In this document: piece after piece, positions 1 to 8,110 of the stretch
How the letters are laid out: each line of letters begins with the position of its first letter
How positions within the stretch are numbered: position 1 is the stretch's first letter
Source: an uncultured Collinsella sp.
Lineage (GTDB): Bacteria; Actinomycetota; Coriobacteriia; Coriobacteriales; Coriobacteriaceae
DNA: 64,000 bases
Assembly (NCBI GenBank): GCA_958433005.1
Contig: CAUAWV010000001.1
Span: forward strand, 62,001-126,000
Reading direction: 5' to 3'
Translations under genes and position numbers: made by a program
Notes under the pieces: generated by a model
Databases searched by the model: none
Told to the model about the DNA's origin: nothing
What the model saw: only the letters and a program-made list of their open reading frames with translations

Positions 1-1368
1 CCCGCGCGCCTTGTCCACCATCTGGGGCTCGACCGACTGGCCGGCGCCTGCAAGCGCGGTAAAGAGAAGGCCAGCGAGCATGGCAAAGACGATGACAGTG
101 CAGTCGAAGCCGACCAGGCCCCATCGGGCGTGCCCACGGGTTTTTGGTCCTCGCCAGCCTCCATCGACCTGTTGGGTGTCGTTGGCCTCATTGGACTCGC
201 CGCCATGGTCGCGCTCACCAACGGCTACACCGCTTTCCAATATCGCGGAGGCACGCTGCTGTGCTCCATCCTCACGTTGATGGTTATCGCGGCATGTGTG
301 CAGCCCCAGGGCATGGTCGCACGCGCTCTTGCCGCCGAGCCGCTCGTGTGGGTTGGCAAGCGCTCGTACAGCATCTACCTGTGGCACTATCCGCTGCTTC
401 TGCTTATGAACCCGGTCGCCAACATCAACGATACGCCCTGGTGGCAGTACATCTTGCAAGTACTTGTGGTGGTCGCCGCGGCCGAATGCTCCTATCGCTT
501 TATCGAAACGCCGTTTAGGAAGGGCGCCTTTGGGCGCGCCGTTTCCGAGCTCCGCGACGGCACCACCACGCCCGCAAGCTGGGTGCGCGCGCATATTCCC
601 GTGTGCGCCGTTTGCGCCGTCGTGCTTGTCGTGGCGCTGGGTGGTCTGGTCTTTGTGCCCAACACATCCGCGCTGAGCGGCGAGGGCGCCGAAATCCTAA
701 ACAAGGAAGCCAAAAATGCAAAACCCCAGGACCAACAGGCGGCCGATGACACCGACAAGGACAACGACGGCTTCCCCGACGGATCCTACGACCTGTTAAT
801 GATCGGCGACTCCGTGTCGCTGCGCGCTGTCGATTCCTTTGACGGCGTGTTCCCCCACAGTCACATCGATGCCGAAAAGGGCCGCCAGTTCGATGCGGGC
901 CGCACAACATTTGAGGCTTATCTCCAACAGAACCTCGCCGGCAAGATCGTAGTCTTTGCGCTGGGCACCAACGGCCTAGTGACCGATGCCCAGATTGACG
1001 CCATCATGGCCGATGCCGGCGATCAGCGCACCGTCGTATTTGTAAACACGCGCAGCCCGCAGCCATGGGTCGGCGCCACCAATCAGGCCATTGCCAACGC
1101 CGCCTCGCGCTATAAAAACGTTCGCGTTATCGACTGGTACGGATATAGCGCCAACCGCAACGATCTGTTCGACGGCGACGGAACGCACCTTTCGAACGCG
1201 GGCGTGGCCGAGTACCTTAAGCTCATCCACGATGCCGTCAAGAAGGACCTGCCCGTGCATCCCGAGGACCACGCTAACGATCCGCAGCCGGCGGCTGTCA
1301 AATCCGCTGCCGACGCACTCGTCAACGCCCTCGCCTACAAACCGCACAAGCTAGGCACCGACAAGTAA
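1..1368 (+). CDS. Acyltransferase 3 family protein with C-terminal SGNH domain (5' truncated by window edge)
   Basis: The frame is open from base 1, so this is the C-terminal 455 residues of a longer membrane O-acyltransferase of the OatA-like class, which acetylates cell-wall or surface glycans. The first part holds hydrophobic helices and the SYSIYLWHYPLL segment typical of acyltransferase 3 proteins. A last membrane helix near fragment residues 200-218 is followed by an acidic linker and then an extracellular SGNH hydrolase-like domain with the GDSVS nucleophile block (about residues 269-273) and the DGTHLSNAG block carrying the Asp/His pair. Both catalytic blocks are intact. The start lies outside the window. 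The exact glycan substrate cannot be read from the sequence. Confidence 0.85.
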   Translation, partial: PARLVHHLGLDRLAGACKRGKEKASEHGKDDDSAVEADQAPSGVPTGFWSSPASIDLLGVVGLIGLAAMVALTNGYTAFQYRGGTLLCSILTLMVIAACVQPQGMVARALAAEPLVWVGKRSYSIYLWHYPLLLLMNPVANINDTPWWQYILQVLVVVAAAECSYRFIETPFRKGAFGRAVSELRDGTTTPASWVRAHIPVCAVCAVVLVVALGGLVFVPNTSALSGEGAEILNKEAKNAKPQDQQAADDTDKDNDGFPDGSYDLLMIGDSVSLRAVDSFDGVFPHSHIDAEKGRQFDAGRTTFEAYLQQNLAGKIVVFALGTNGLVTDAQIDAIMADAGDQRTVVFVNTRSPQPWVGATNQAIANAASRYKNVRVIDWYGYSANRNDLFDGDGTHLSNAGVAEYLKLIHDAVKKDLPVHPEDHANDPQPAAVKSAADALVNALAYKPHKLGTDK

Positions 1369-1391
1369 CACACAGTCAAATCCGCTTGCAT

Positions 1392-1428
1392 CCGGCGGGG
1401 GCGTCGGCCACAACCGACGCCCCCTCCG
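1392..1428 (+). terminator. GC-rich hairpin after the acyltransferase gene
   Basis: An 11 bp perfect stem (GGGGGCGTCGG with its complement) and a 6 base loop lie 24 bases after the stop codon. There is no clear T run, so intrinsic termination is likely but not certain. Confidence 0.55.
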
Positions 1429-1608
1429 GCAGTTAGGAACGTTCCTTATGTACCGGCACCCAAGGACACTCCTGACACAGCCAATGAATACCCTCCCCGC
1501 GGCCGAATTCTGGGCTCCGCGCCACCCCGAGCGTTGTTTGCAAGCCCCACACCCGCAGCAAGCACCCCAAGGTTGCTCTTTTCGAGCTGGCCCCAAGAGG
1601 CTGTGGAC

Positions 1609-1827
1609 AAAAAATGCCAAATATGAGTACTGATACCATTTTAGTAACAGCCAAAATGGCCCAAAATGGCGTTCTTTCGGTCACCATACCCCTTTGGGCC
1701 GACCAAAATGATCGGCTTAAGGCCTGGCTGTATCGATATTAATGAACAGATACTTTAGTTATGTTCATTATCTTCTTTGTCTTAATTGCCACCGGGTTAG
1801 CAACAGTACTCATATTTGGCATTTTTT
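1609..1827. repeat. 24 bp perfect inverted repeat pair in a gene-free stretch
   Basis: Bases 1609-1632 and 1804-1827 are exact reverse complements over 24 bases (core GCCAAATATGAGTACTG). Similarity fades outside the arms. The 546 bases from 1369 to 1914 hold no convincing gene: small open frames there overlap the repeat arms and have no ribosome site. The pair may bound a small mobile element or be two copies of a dispersed repeat. Confidence 0.7.
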
Positions 1828-1864
1828 GGCCGCACATATATAGCAATCCCCCTACATCAGGCAA

Positions 1865-1897
1865 AAACAGGCCGCCACCCATGGCGGCGGCCTGTTT
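1865..1897 (-). terminator. Terminator of the Mg transport operon
   Basis: AAACAGGCCGCC pairs perfectly with GGCGGCCTGTTT. Read on the minus strand the stem is followed by TGTTTTTG, 18 bases after the transporter stop codon. Confidence 0.8.
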
Positions 1898-1914
1898 AGA
1901 GTCTAATAGAGGCG

Positions 1915-3177
1915 CTACGCGCTGTAACCCATCGCCTGCAGCACAAACATGACGACCGTCAGCACCGTAATCACACCGATAGTCGCCCAGGTGAGCACAT
2001 TCCATACGCGGCCGTTGCGGTTAGCGCCCATAATGTGACGATCGGCGGCAATAACCACCTGGAACACCAAAACCACGGGCAACAGCACGCCGTTGATGAC
2101 CTGCGAGGTCATCATAATCTGGAACAGGTCGACACCAGGCATGAGCACCAGCACGGCAGAGATGCCAATGATGGCCGTAATGATGCCGCGATAGACCGGG
2201 GCCTCGTCCCAGCTGCGATCGGCGCCGCGCTCCCAGCCAAATGCCTCGCAGATAGCGCTGGATGTAACACCCGGCAGTACACAGGCGGCCAAGAAGCTCG
2301 CCGCGACCAGGCCCGAGGCAAACAACACCGTAGACCACTGGCCCGCGATGGGCTCCAGCGCGCGAGCGGCGTCGGCAGCATCGCTAATCTGAATGCCCGC
2401 GGGGAACAATACCGTACCGGTCGTGATGATAATAAAGCCGGCAATGACATCGGCGGCGATCGAGCCGCTCACAGTGTCGATGCGCTGCAGCACGATATCG
2501 TCCTCGCCCGCGTTCTTATCGACCACGTTGTTCTGCGCCAAGAAGATCATCCACGGTGCGATGGTGGTACCGATCGTTGCGACCACAAGCGACACGTAGC
2601 TGGGGTCATTTTGGATGTTGGGCACAACCAGGTCGACCGCCACCTCGCCCCAGCTGGGGCCAGCCATAAATGCAGCGACAATGTAGGTCACAAACACGCA
2701 GCTCACCAGCAGCAGAATCTTCTCGATGCGCTGGAAGCTGCCCGACATGGTAAGCATCCAAACAAGCAGTGCCACCAGCGGCACCGAGATGCTCGACGGC
2801 ACGCCAAAGAGGGCCAGGCCGCTCGCGATACCCGCAAACTCCGAGATGGTCACGGCCGTGTTGGCGATCAGCAGCGCCGCCATGGCCAGCACGCTCCTGC
2901 GCACGCCAAAGCGCTCGCGAATGAGCGAGGCCAAGCCCTTGCCTGTGACGCAGCCGCAACGCGCCGCCGTCTCCTGCGTCACGATAAGCAGCACGGTCAT
3001 GACAGGAAGCATCCACAGCATCTTGTAGCCATAGCTGGCACCGGCGCTGGAATACGTGGCGATGCCGCCGGCGTCATTGCCCGAAAGCGCCGCCAGAAGG
3101 CCAGGGCCCATGGCGCCAAAGATGGCCGCGATGGTCAGCTTTTGCTTGGTGCTCGCCTTTTGCTTCGTGTTTTGCAC
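1915..3177 (-). CDS. NRAMP-related magnesium transporter (NRMT-like)
   Basis: A membrane carrier of about 420 residues with the SLC11/Nramp fold. The start is placed at GTG 3177 because AGGTGG lies 6 bases upstream and the gene then follows the preceding stop codon by 8 bases; longer starts would overlap that gene. Canonical Nramp metal sites read DPGN in helix 1 and MPH in helix 6. Here they read D35-A-G-G38 and A207-P-W209, so the helix-1 Asp is kept while Asn, Met and His are lost. The NRMT subfamily, shown from Eggerthella lenta to move Mg2+, carries this kind of change, so Mg2+ rather than Mn2+/Fe2+ is the likely substrate. It is cotranscribed with the MgtE-like gene upstream. Confidence 0.82.
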   Translation of the reverse strand: MQNTKQKASTKQKLTIAAIFGAMGPGLLAALSGNDAGGIATYSSAGASYGYKMLWMLPVMTVLLIVTQETAARCGCVTGKGLASLIRERFGVRRSVLAMAALLIANTAVTISEFAGIASGLALFGVPSSISVPLVALLVWMLTMSGSFQRIEKILLLVSCVFVTYIVAAFMAGPSWGEVAVDLVVPNIQNDPSYVSLVVATIGTTIAPWMIFLAQNNVVDKNAGEDDIVLQRIDTVSGSIAADVIAGFIIITTGTVLFPAGIQISDAADAARALEPIAGQWSTVLFASGLVAASFLAACVLPGVTSSAICEAFGWERGADRSWDEAPVYRGIITAIIGISAVLVLMPGVDLFQIMMTSQVINGVLLPVVLVFQVVIAADRHIMGANRNGRVWNVLTWATIGVITVLTVVMFVLQAMGYSA

Positions 3178-3185
3178 GCGACCAC

Positions 3186-5030
3186 CTACCCCATGACCGA
3201 CATGGTGAGCAGCACCGCAGCGATGCAGTACGCCACGCATGAGATCATGACGGCAATGACGTTCATGGCGGTACCCGACGTATTGAGGTCGTGCTCGTCA
3301 CGCCAGAACAGCACCATCAGGTAAATCACGGCGCTCATGTTGCCAACCAGGCAAATGATAGCGGCGATATTAAAGCACCCGGTAAAGAGCTGCTCCTCAA
3401 ACATGGGCGCATCGGGGAACGCGGCGGTGCGCACCAGCTGCGCGCACAGGTAGGTCACGAGCGACAGGATCAGGCCCATGCCCGTGCTCTGGAAGAAGAA
3501 CCCCAGATACGGCTTGGGCTCATCGTCATGGCCGTCGTATTCCAGGAAGTAGTTCTTGACGAACGACACCATACGCGAGGCAGCCAGCAACACGAGTGGC
3601 ATGGCGCACATGGGGAACACCACCAGATGCGCGGAGCCCAGCGCCGTCCCCAGCACTGTTGCCATGATGCACGAGGCAATACCCCACACGACAACCCAGT
3701 ACTGGCGATGCACAAACCAGCTGAGCACATTCGTCGAGTCGTCGGACGCGCTATCGCCCGAGCCGACGCCTGCGATCTGCAGGTCCTCCTGGTGCTCCTC
3801 GGCGATAACGTCCATGGCGTCGTCAAAGGTCACGATGCCCAGGATGTGGCGGTTCTCGTCGCAAACGGGGATGGCGACCAGGTCGTACTTGGTCATCTCG
3901 TCCGTTACGTCTTCCTGGTCGTCGTCGGGCGACACATACACCAGGTCGCGATAGGCCAGCTGGCCCAGCGTGGCGTCGCGGTCGGCCACGATGAGCGTGC
4001 GCAGCGAAAGGACGCCGGTGAGCATGCCGCTCGGATCCTCGGTGTAGACGTAGTAGACGCTTTCGAAATCCTCGTCGAGCTTACGAATCGCCTCGATGGC
4101 GTCACCGACCGTCGCCGTGGCGGGTAGGGAGACAAACTCCGAGGTCATGATACGGCCGGCGGTGTTGTCCTCATAGCCCAGCAGGTTACGAATCGCCTTC
4201 TCCTCCTGAACGCCCATCAGGCGCAAAAGCTTCTCGGCCTTCTCGTAATCGAGCTCGTCGATCAGGTCGGCGGCGTCGTCCGGGTCCATCATGGCCAGCA
4301 TCGACGATGCGTCCGTATCGGACAGGCCCTCAAGCATCTCGGTCATAAGCTCGTCGTCATCGAACTCCGAGATGGCCTCGGCGGCCTGGGCGGTGTCGAG
4401 CTGCGCGAACACCTGCGCACGCAGGCGCGGGTCGAGCTGCTCGATAATGTCGGCAATGTCAGCAGGATGCAGCTCGCCAAGCGTCTTGTGCGACACCGAC
4501 AGCTGAATGTTTTTAGTCGAACGGTCGAGCAGGTCCATATAGGACCAGGCGATGATGTCCTCGCCGAGCGGTTTGCCCAGGTGCTTCATAAAGCTCTCGA
4601 CGACATGCTCAAGTGCGGGGCTGATCGCGCGCAGCAGACCGCGGGCACCAACTTCGGCGCCCAACAGGCGCAGCTGATTTTCGCCCGACATGGAAAACTT
4701 GATGTCGTTTACGCGCACGACCTTCATGCCCTGCGTGTCGACAATCTGCTTGTTGAGCACGTCGCGGGCGAGCAAGAGCTCGGTCGGCTGCAGGTACGAA
4801 AAACGGATTTCGGTGGCCGGCGACTTAAGGTGTACGCCCGTCTCGTCGATACGGTCGACCCATTTGCGCCAGCTGATCATAAACGGCGTCTTGCCGGGTC
4901 CGCGGAACGCGAGCGACGTCACGTGCGGAAAAACTTCGCCGGTAGCAATGCCAAAATCGTTCACAACGCCGAGCTTTTCGCCATCGACGTCCAAGACCGG
5001 CAGTTTGAGCATCTCACTCAGATAATTCAC
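3186..5030 (-). CDS. MgtE-like protein with PRC, MgtE-N and CBS domains and a divergent membrane part
   Basis: 614 residues. The order is: two PRC-barrel-like segments (about 1-170), an MgtE N-terminal helical domain (about 190-290, with the repeated ADIIEQL/ADLIDEL pattern), a CBS pair (about 295-420), and about five membrane helices (465-612). The soluble half matches the Mg2+-sensing part of MgtE channels. The membrane half is not recognisably the usual MgtE pore. Start is GTG, with GGGGAG five bases upstream. The next gene in the operon encodes an NRMT-like carrier, so this protein may sense Mg2+ and gate or regulate that carrier rather than conduct by itself. That role is inferred. Confidence 0.78.
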   Translation of the reverse strand: MNYLSEMLKLPVLDVDGEKLGVVNDFGIATGEVFPHVTSLAFRGPGKTPFMISWRKWVDRIDETGVHLKSPATEIRFSYLQPTELLLARDVLNKQIVDTQGMKVVRVNDIKFSMSGENQLRLLGAEVGARGLLRAISPALEHVVESFMKHLGKPLGEDIIAWSYMDLLDRSTKNIQLSVSHKTLGELHPADIADIIEQLDPRLRAQVFAQLDTAQAAEAISEFDDDELMTEMLEGLSDTDASSMLAMMDPDDAADLIDELDYEKAEKLLRLMGVQEEKAIRNLLGYEDNTAGRIMTSEFVSLPATATVGDAIEAIRKLDEDFESVYYVYTEDPSGMLTGVLSLRTLIVADRDATLGQLAYRDLVYVSPDDDQEDVTDEMTKYDLVAIPVCDENRHILGIVTFDDAMDVIAEEHQEDLQIAGVGSGDSASDDSTNVLSWFVHRQYWVVVWGIASCIMATVLGTALGSAHLVVFPMCAMPLVLLAASRMVSFVKNYFLEYDGHDDEPKPYLGFFFQSTGMGLILSLVTYLCAQLVRTAAFPDAPMFEEQLFTGCFNIAAIICLVGNMSAVIYLMVLFWRDEHDLNTSGTAMNVIAVMISCVAYCIAAVLLTMSVMG

Positions 5031-5350
5031 TGGTGCTCCCCATCATTATCCCTTCGGACTGCGGCCATGCCGGCGCGCCGTCCGTGGACTTTTAGATATG
5101 TATACGCATGCGCGGGCGGCACGCCGCTCGGCGCTCACACCCCGTACATGCGCAAGAAGCACCTGCATGGGGTCATCGACTGTATGGTCGAGGTTTGGAT
5201 TTCACCTGCAACCTTTCTCTTGACCCTTGTTATCCGCAGTAACTATAGCATCAGCATCGCGCCGTGGCGCCAATTTTATGCTCCAAACATCGCAGGCATA
5301 TCAAACGCTGACGCATCCGTGACATAGTTATTGGGGACGTTCTTACATGA
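5031..5350. other. Gene-free leader between the Mg operon and the deacetylase-like gene
   Basis: About 320 bases with no supported gene. On the minus strand it is the leader of the MgtE-like gene. A TATAGT box read on that strand near 5244-5249 could be a -10 element, leaving a leader of about 210 bases, but no good -35 sits at normal spacing. I looked for M-box (ykoK) motifs and did not see them. The last 23 bases belong to a GGGGAC-type repeat. Confidence 0.4.
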
Positions 5351-5356
5351 CTAGTC
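5328..5356. repeat. GGGGAC-type repeat remnant overlapping a stop codon
   Basis: ATTGGGGACGTTCTTA followed by GACTAGTC matches, in reverse complement, the segment at 13866-13893. The stop codon of the deacetylase-like gene (5351-5353) lies inside it. Confidence 0.65.
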
Positions 5357-6757
5357 TGTGGCGTCGTCATCTTCGGCGAGCTGGGGGAACACGGCGTTTT
5401 TGGGCATGGTGACCTTCGTCAGCGAGGTGAGCTTTTTGCTCAGCGATGTATCCGTCTTGACCAGGTCGCTGACCGTCACGATCTTGTAGCCGTCGGCGAC
5501 AAGGCCATCGATAATCTGCGGCAGCGCCTCGAGCGTCTGCTCGGCACATTCATCATTGTCGGTCAGCAGCACAATGTTGCCCGGCGTCACCGAATCGAGC
5601 ACCGTCGAGACCTGCTCGTCGGCACCGTTGAGCAGCCAGTCGCCCGAATCGATATTCCACGAGACCACGGCAGACACCAGGTCCATCGTATCAATCCAGT
5701 TTTGCTCGTCAAAGGCTGCGTAGGGAGCACGCAAAAGCATCGTCGACGTTCCGGTCGCGGACTTGATCGCCTCGGTGCCCTTCGAAACCTGCTCGCGCAC
5801 CGCATCGCGGTCCTGACCCTTGAGCGACTCGTCACGGTAACTGTTGGAGCCGACCTCGCAGCCGGCATCGACAATCGCCTTGGCCGTGGCGGGCGAGGCC
5901 TCGGCCGCATCGCCCGACAGGAAGAACGTCGCGGTGACGCCCTTTTCCTTAAGCACTTGCAAGATCTGCTTGGTCGCGCCGCTCGGGCCCTCATCAAACG
6001 TCAGCGCCACGTACTTTTCGTTGCCCTTGGGCGCCACGCTCGCGCACTCGACCACGCAATCGGTGGCGGGCACGACCTCGCCGCGGTCCTGCGTCTTACC
6101 CGATTGCTTGCCGACCCACACCTCAGAGCGGCCCTGGATACCCCACGTCTTGACGTACTCGATGGCACCCGTGCCCTCGACCTTGAGCTTGGGCTCGATA
6201 ACCGTCGCCTGGACCTCGTGCTTCTCGTACGTGTCGCGACCGTCTTTGACCGTCACTTTCTCGCCGCCCGTAAGCTCACGGCTTTTCCACTTGCCCTGCT
6301 TAACACGCTTGCCGTCCACCTTTACCGACAACTTTTCGCCGCCATGGCGGGTCAGCACGCTGTCGTCAACGGCCAGCAGGTCCCCGGCGTCGTAGGTATC
6401 GGTCAGCTCCTGATCGTCGATGAGATTTTGCAGCGTAGAGCCGACGCGCACTGCAGTCTCCTGACCGTTGAGGACGACATCCACGCTGCGGTTGACGTAG
6501 CCCACGACGGCGGCGATAAACAGCACGAGTGCGCAGCCCACGGCAATGAGCGCATAGGGCAGGCGAGACGGACGACGGGGCGTGCGGCTGTTGCCGATGC
6601 GTGCGCTGCGGTCGCTAAAGCCGCGGCTATGGTTGAGATACATCGCGCCGGGCCTACGGTGACGCTTGCGCTGACCGCTGGGCAGCTGCCCCAGATCGCG
6701 GCGCGCCGTCGGACGCGAGCCCGAGCGCCCGTGTGAATAGGATCCGTTTTGGCGCAT
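5351..6757 (-). CDS. Polysaccharide deacetylase-like (NodB fold) membrane protein, predicted inactive
   Basis: 468 residues: a basic cytoplasmic N-terminus, one membrane helix (about 69-89), a small DUF348/G5-associated-like domain (about 90-130), and a NodB/CE4 domain (about 248-430) outside the cell. CE4 landmarks are present but changed. TFDDGP is T253-F-D-E-G-P258, so the metal Asp became Glu. The HxxxH metal pair is N305 and D309. The catalytic LxH block reads L397-L-T-D400. RAPY (343-346) and DSGDW (370-374) are kept. With all metal ligands altered this is probably a non-catalytic glycan-binding relative of peptidoglycan deacetylases. Start ATG has GGAGGG just upstream. Confidence 0.8.
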   Translation of the reverse strand: MRQNGSYSHGRSGSRPTARRDLGQLPSGQRKRHRRPGAMYLNHSRGFSDRSARIGNSRTPRRPSRLPYALIAVGCALVLFIAAVVGYVNRSVDVVLNGQETAVRVGSTLQNLIDDQELTDTYDAGDLLAVDDSVLTRHGGEKLSVKVDGKRVKQGKWKSRELTGGEKVTVKDGRDTYEKHEVQATVIEPKLKVEGTGAIEYVKTWGIQGRSEVWVGKQSGKTQDRGEVVPATDCVVECASVAPKGNEKYVALTFDEGPSGATKQILQVLKEKGVTATFFLSGDAAEASPATAKAIVDAGCEVGSNSYRDESLKGQDRDAVREQVSKGTEAIKSATGTSTMLLRAPYAAFDEQNWIDTMDLVSAVVSWNIDSGDWLLNGADEQVSTVLDSVTPGNIVLLTDNDECAEQTLEALPQIIDGLVADGYKIVTVSDLVKTDTSLSKKLTSLTKVTMPKNAVFPQLAEDDDATD

Positions 6758-6778
6758 GTGCCCTCCCCCATAAACACA

Positions 6779-6808
6779 GCAAGCCGGAGCAACAGGTCTC
6801 CGGCTTGC
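6779..6808 (-). terminator. Hairpin between PRC-barrel and deacetylase-like genes
   Basis: An 11 bp perfect stem (GCAAGCCGGAG) with an 8 base loop lies 21 bases past the PRC gene stop codon. It has no strong T run. Confidence 0.55.
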
Positions 6809-6829
6809 CTCCCATCATTTGGTACGTCG

Positions 6830-7585
6830 CTATTTGCTAGCTTTCGACGAGCCACCGCTCGCCTTTTGGTATTCGTCCTTAAAGGCCTTGAACATACCGC
6901 GCGTCTTGCCGAGCTGCTTGCCCAGCGCGCGACTGCCCTTGTCCACGGCGACCGAACCCTTGTCATCGAGCACCTTAGCGCCCTTCTTGACCTTATCGCC
7001 CACCACGACGCTTGCCTCGGCAGCCTTTGCGGCGGCGCCGCCCGAATACCCGAGCGACTTGACCTCGTCCGAAACGATCATCGCGCCGTCCGCATAGCCG
7101 CGCAGCATCGTGGGCGGCATCTGCGTGTCGCCCACCAGCACACTCGAGGCAGTGCCAGTGGTCACATAGAACGTCTGCACGATGCCCGAACGCGGCTTGA
7201 ACTCCACATCCGAGCAATAGCCCACGACATCGCCCGACTCCGTTCGCACGTCCATGCCAACCCAGATAATGCAATCGTCCAGGTTGATGTCGAGGCGCTT
7301 GGCCGCAGCGGCATCGTAGGTGCCCTTGACGTCGTCAACTGCGATGGCGCCCTCGTAGACGCCAATGGCATCGAGCGCCACAAATCGGTCGGGGCGCTCG
7401 ATCATACCCGCGATATCGGACTGGCGAACCATAAAGCCCACCACGCGCGTACCACCCGGGGTAAAAACCGGAAAGTGAATCTTGCCGAGCTTTTTAGGGC
7501 TGCGCGACGTGCCGTCTTTTTTGGTGCGCTTATCCTCGGTAGGCTTGCGATAGATCTTGGCGCCGACAAAATCCCCGGCGCGCAT
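6830..7585 (-). CDS. PRC-barrel domain protein
   Basis: 251 residues, soluble, with two PRC-barrel-like segments: RAGDFVGAKIYRKP at the N-terminus and about residues 85-130, where KRLDINLDDCIIWVGMDV and DVVGYCSDVEFK occur. The last 60 residues are Lys/Gly/Ser rich. PRC barrels are small beta domains found in ribosome maturation and photosynthetic proteins and in stand-alone proteins of unknown role. It overlaps the YtxH-like gene upstream by one base (TAATG), which suggests translational coupling. The function is unknown. A link to envelope homeostasis is only suggested by the neighbours. Confidence 0.75.
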   Translation of the reverse strand: MRAGDFVGAKIYRKPTEDKRTKKDGTSRSPKKLGKIHFPVFTPGGTRVVGFMVRQSDIAGMIERPDRFVALDAIGVYEGAIAVDDVKGTYDAAAAKRLDINLDDCIIWVGMDVRTESGDVVGYCSDVEFKPRSGIVQTFYVTTGTASSVLVGDTQMPPTMLRGYADGAMIVSDEVKSLGYSGGAAAKAAEASVVVGDKVKKGAKVLDDKGSVAVDKGSRALGKQLGKTRGMFKAFKDEYQKASGGSSKASK

Positions 7586-7980
7586 TATGCCTCGGTCGAA
7601 GGCTCCGCGGCCTCAGCGTCGGCCTCGACGGCGTTCTCGACCACGACATCGGCGGCGGGCGTCACGTTGCCGCCCGAGATGGCGTCGTTGAGCTGCTCTC
7701 GCAGCTGGTCCATGCGCTCGCGGGCAAGGTCAACCTTGGCACGCAGGTCATCGGTCTTGGCGTCGACCATCGGGCCAAAATCGTTGACCGCTGCGCGGGC
7801 CTCCTCGGCACCGTGCTCGTAGGTGTCGCGCATGTTATCCCAAGCGTCGTTGGCGATATCGGCAGCCATGGCGCGGGTCTCGGCGCCCGAGCGCGGAGCC
7901 AGAGCGACGCCGATGATGGCGCCGGCGGCAGCACCGAAGAGCGCACCCGAGATAAAGTTGAAAGTCTTACCCATGTTCAT
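7585..7980 (-). CDS. YtxH-like small envelope protein
   Basis: 131 residues. A glycine/alanine-rich hydrophobic segment (about residues 7-28, FISGALFGAAAGAIIGVALAP) and the PRSGAETR motif match YtxH/general-stress proteins of Gram-positive bacteria. The rest is a predicted helical region (about 35-105). Two ATG codons lie six bases apart (MNMGK). The GGAGAGG site is closer to normal spacing for the second, so the start may be two codons later. A TATAAT box lies about 45 bases upstream. It is first in a two-gene operon with the PRC-barrel gene. Confidence 0.75.
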   Translation of the reverse strand: MNMGKTFNFISGALFGAAAGAIIGVALAPRSGAETRAMAADIANDAWDNMRDTYEHGAEEARAAVNDFGPMVDAKTDDLRAKVDLARERMDQLREQLNDAISGGNVTPAADVVVENAVEADAEAAEPSTEA

Positions 7981-7991
7981 TCCTCTCCTGC

Positions 7992-8031
7992 GGGCACCTC
8001 GGTGCCCACCGTTTGAATGCTGTCCATTATA
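7992..8031 (-). promoter_or_regulatory. -10 box and leader hairpin of the ytxH-like operon
   Basis: TATAAT on the minus strand (8026-8031) lies 45 bases before the start codon. No clear -35 is visible. The short leader contains GGGCACC/GGTGCCC (7992-8007), which could form a small hairpin just before the ribosome site. Confidence 0.5.
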
Positions 8032-8110
8032 CCCGCAGCACAGCGCTTGCCGTCTTGCTCATCTGCGTACGGTAAAGGCGCAGGTACATGATGGTGATAA
8101 ACGGGTGAGC

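Noticed and set aside
5031..5350. M-box magnesium riboswitch before the MgtE-like gene
   Set aside because: Conserved M-box blocks were looked for and not seen; only the long leader is suggestive.
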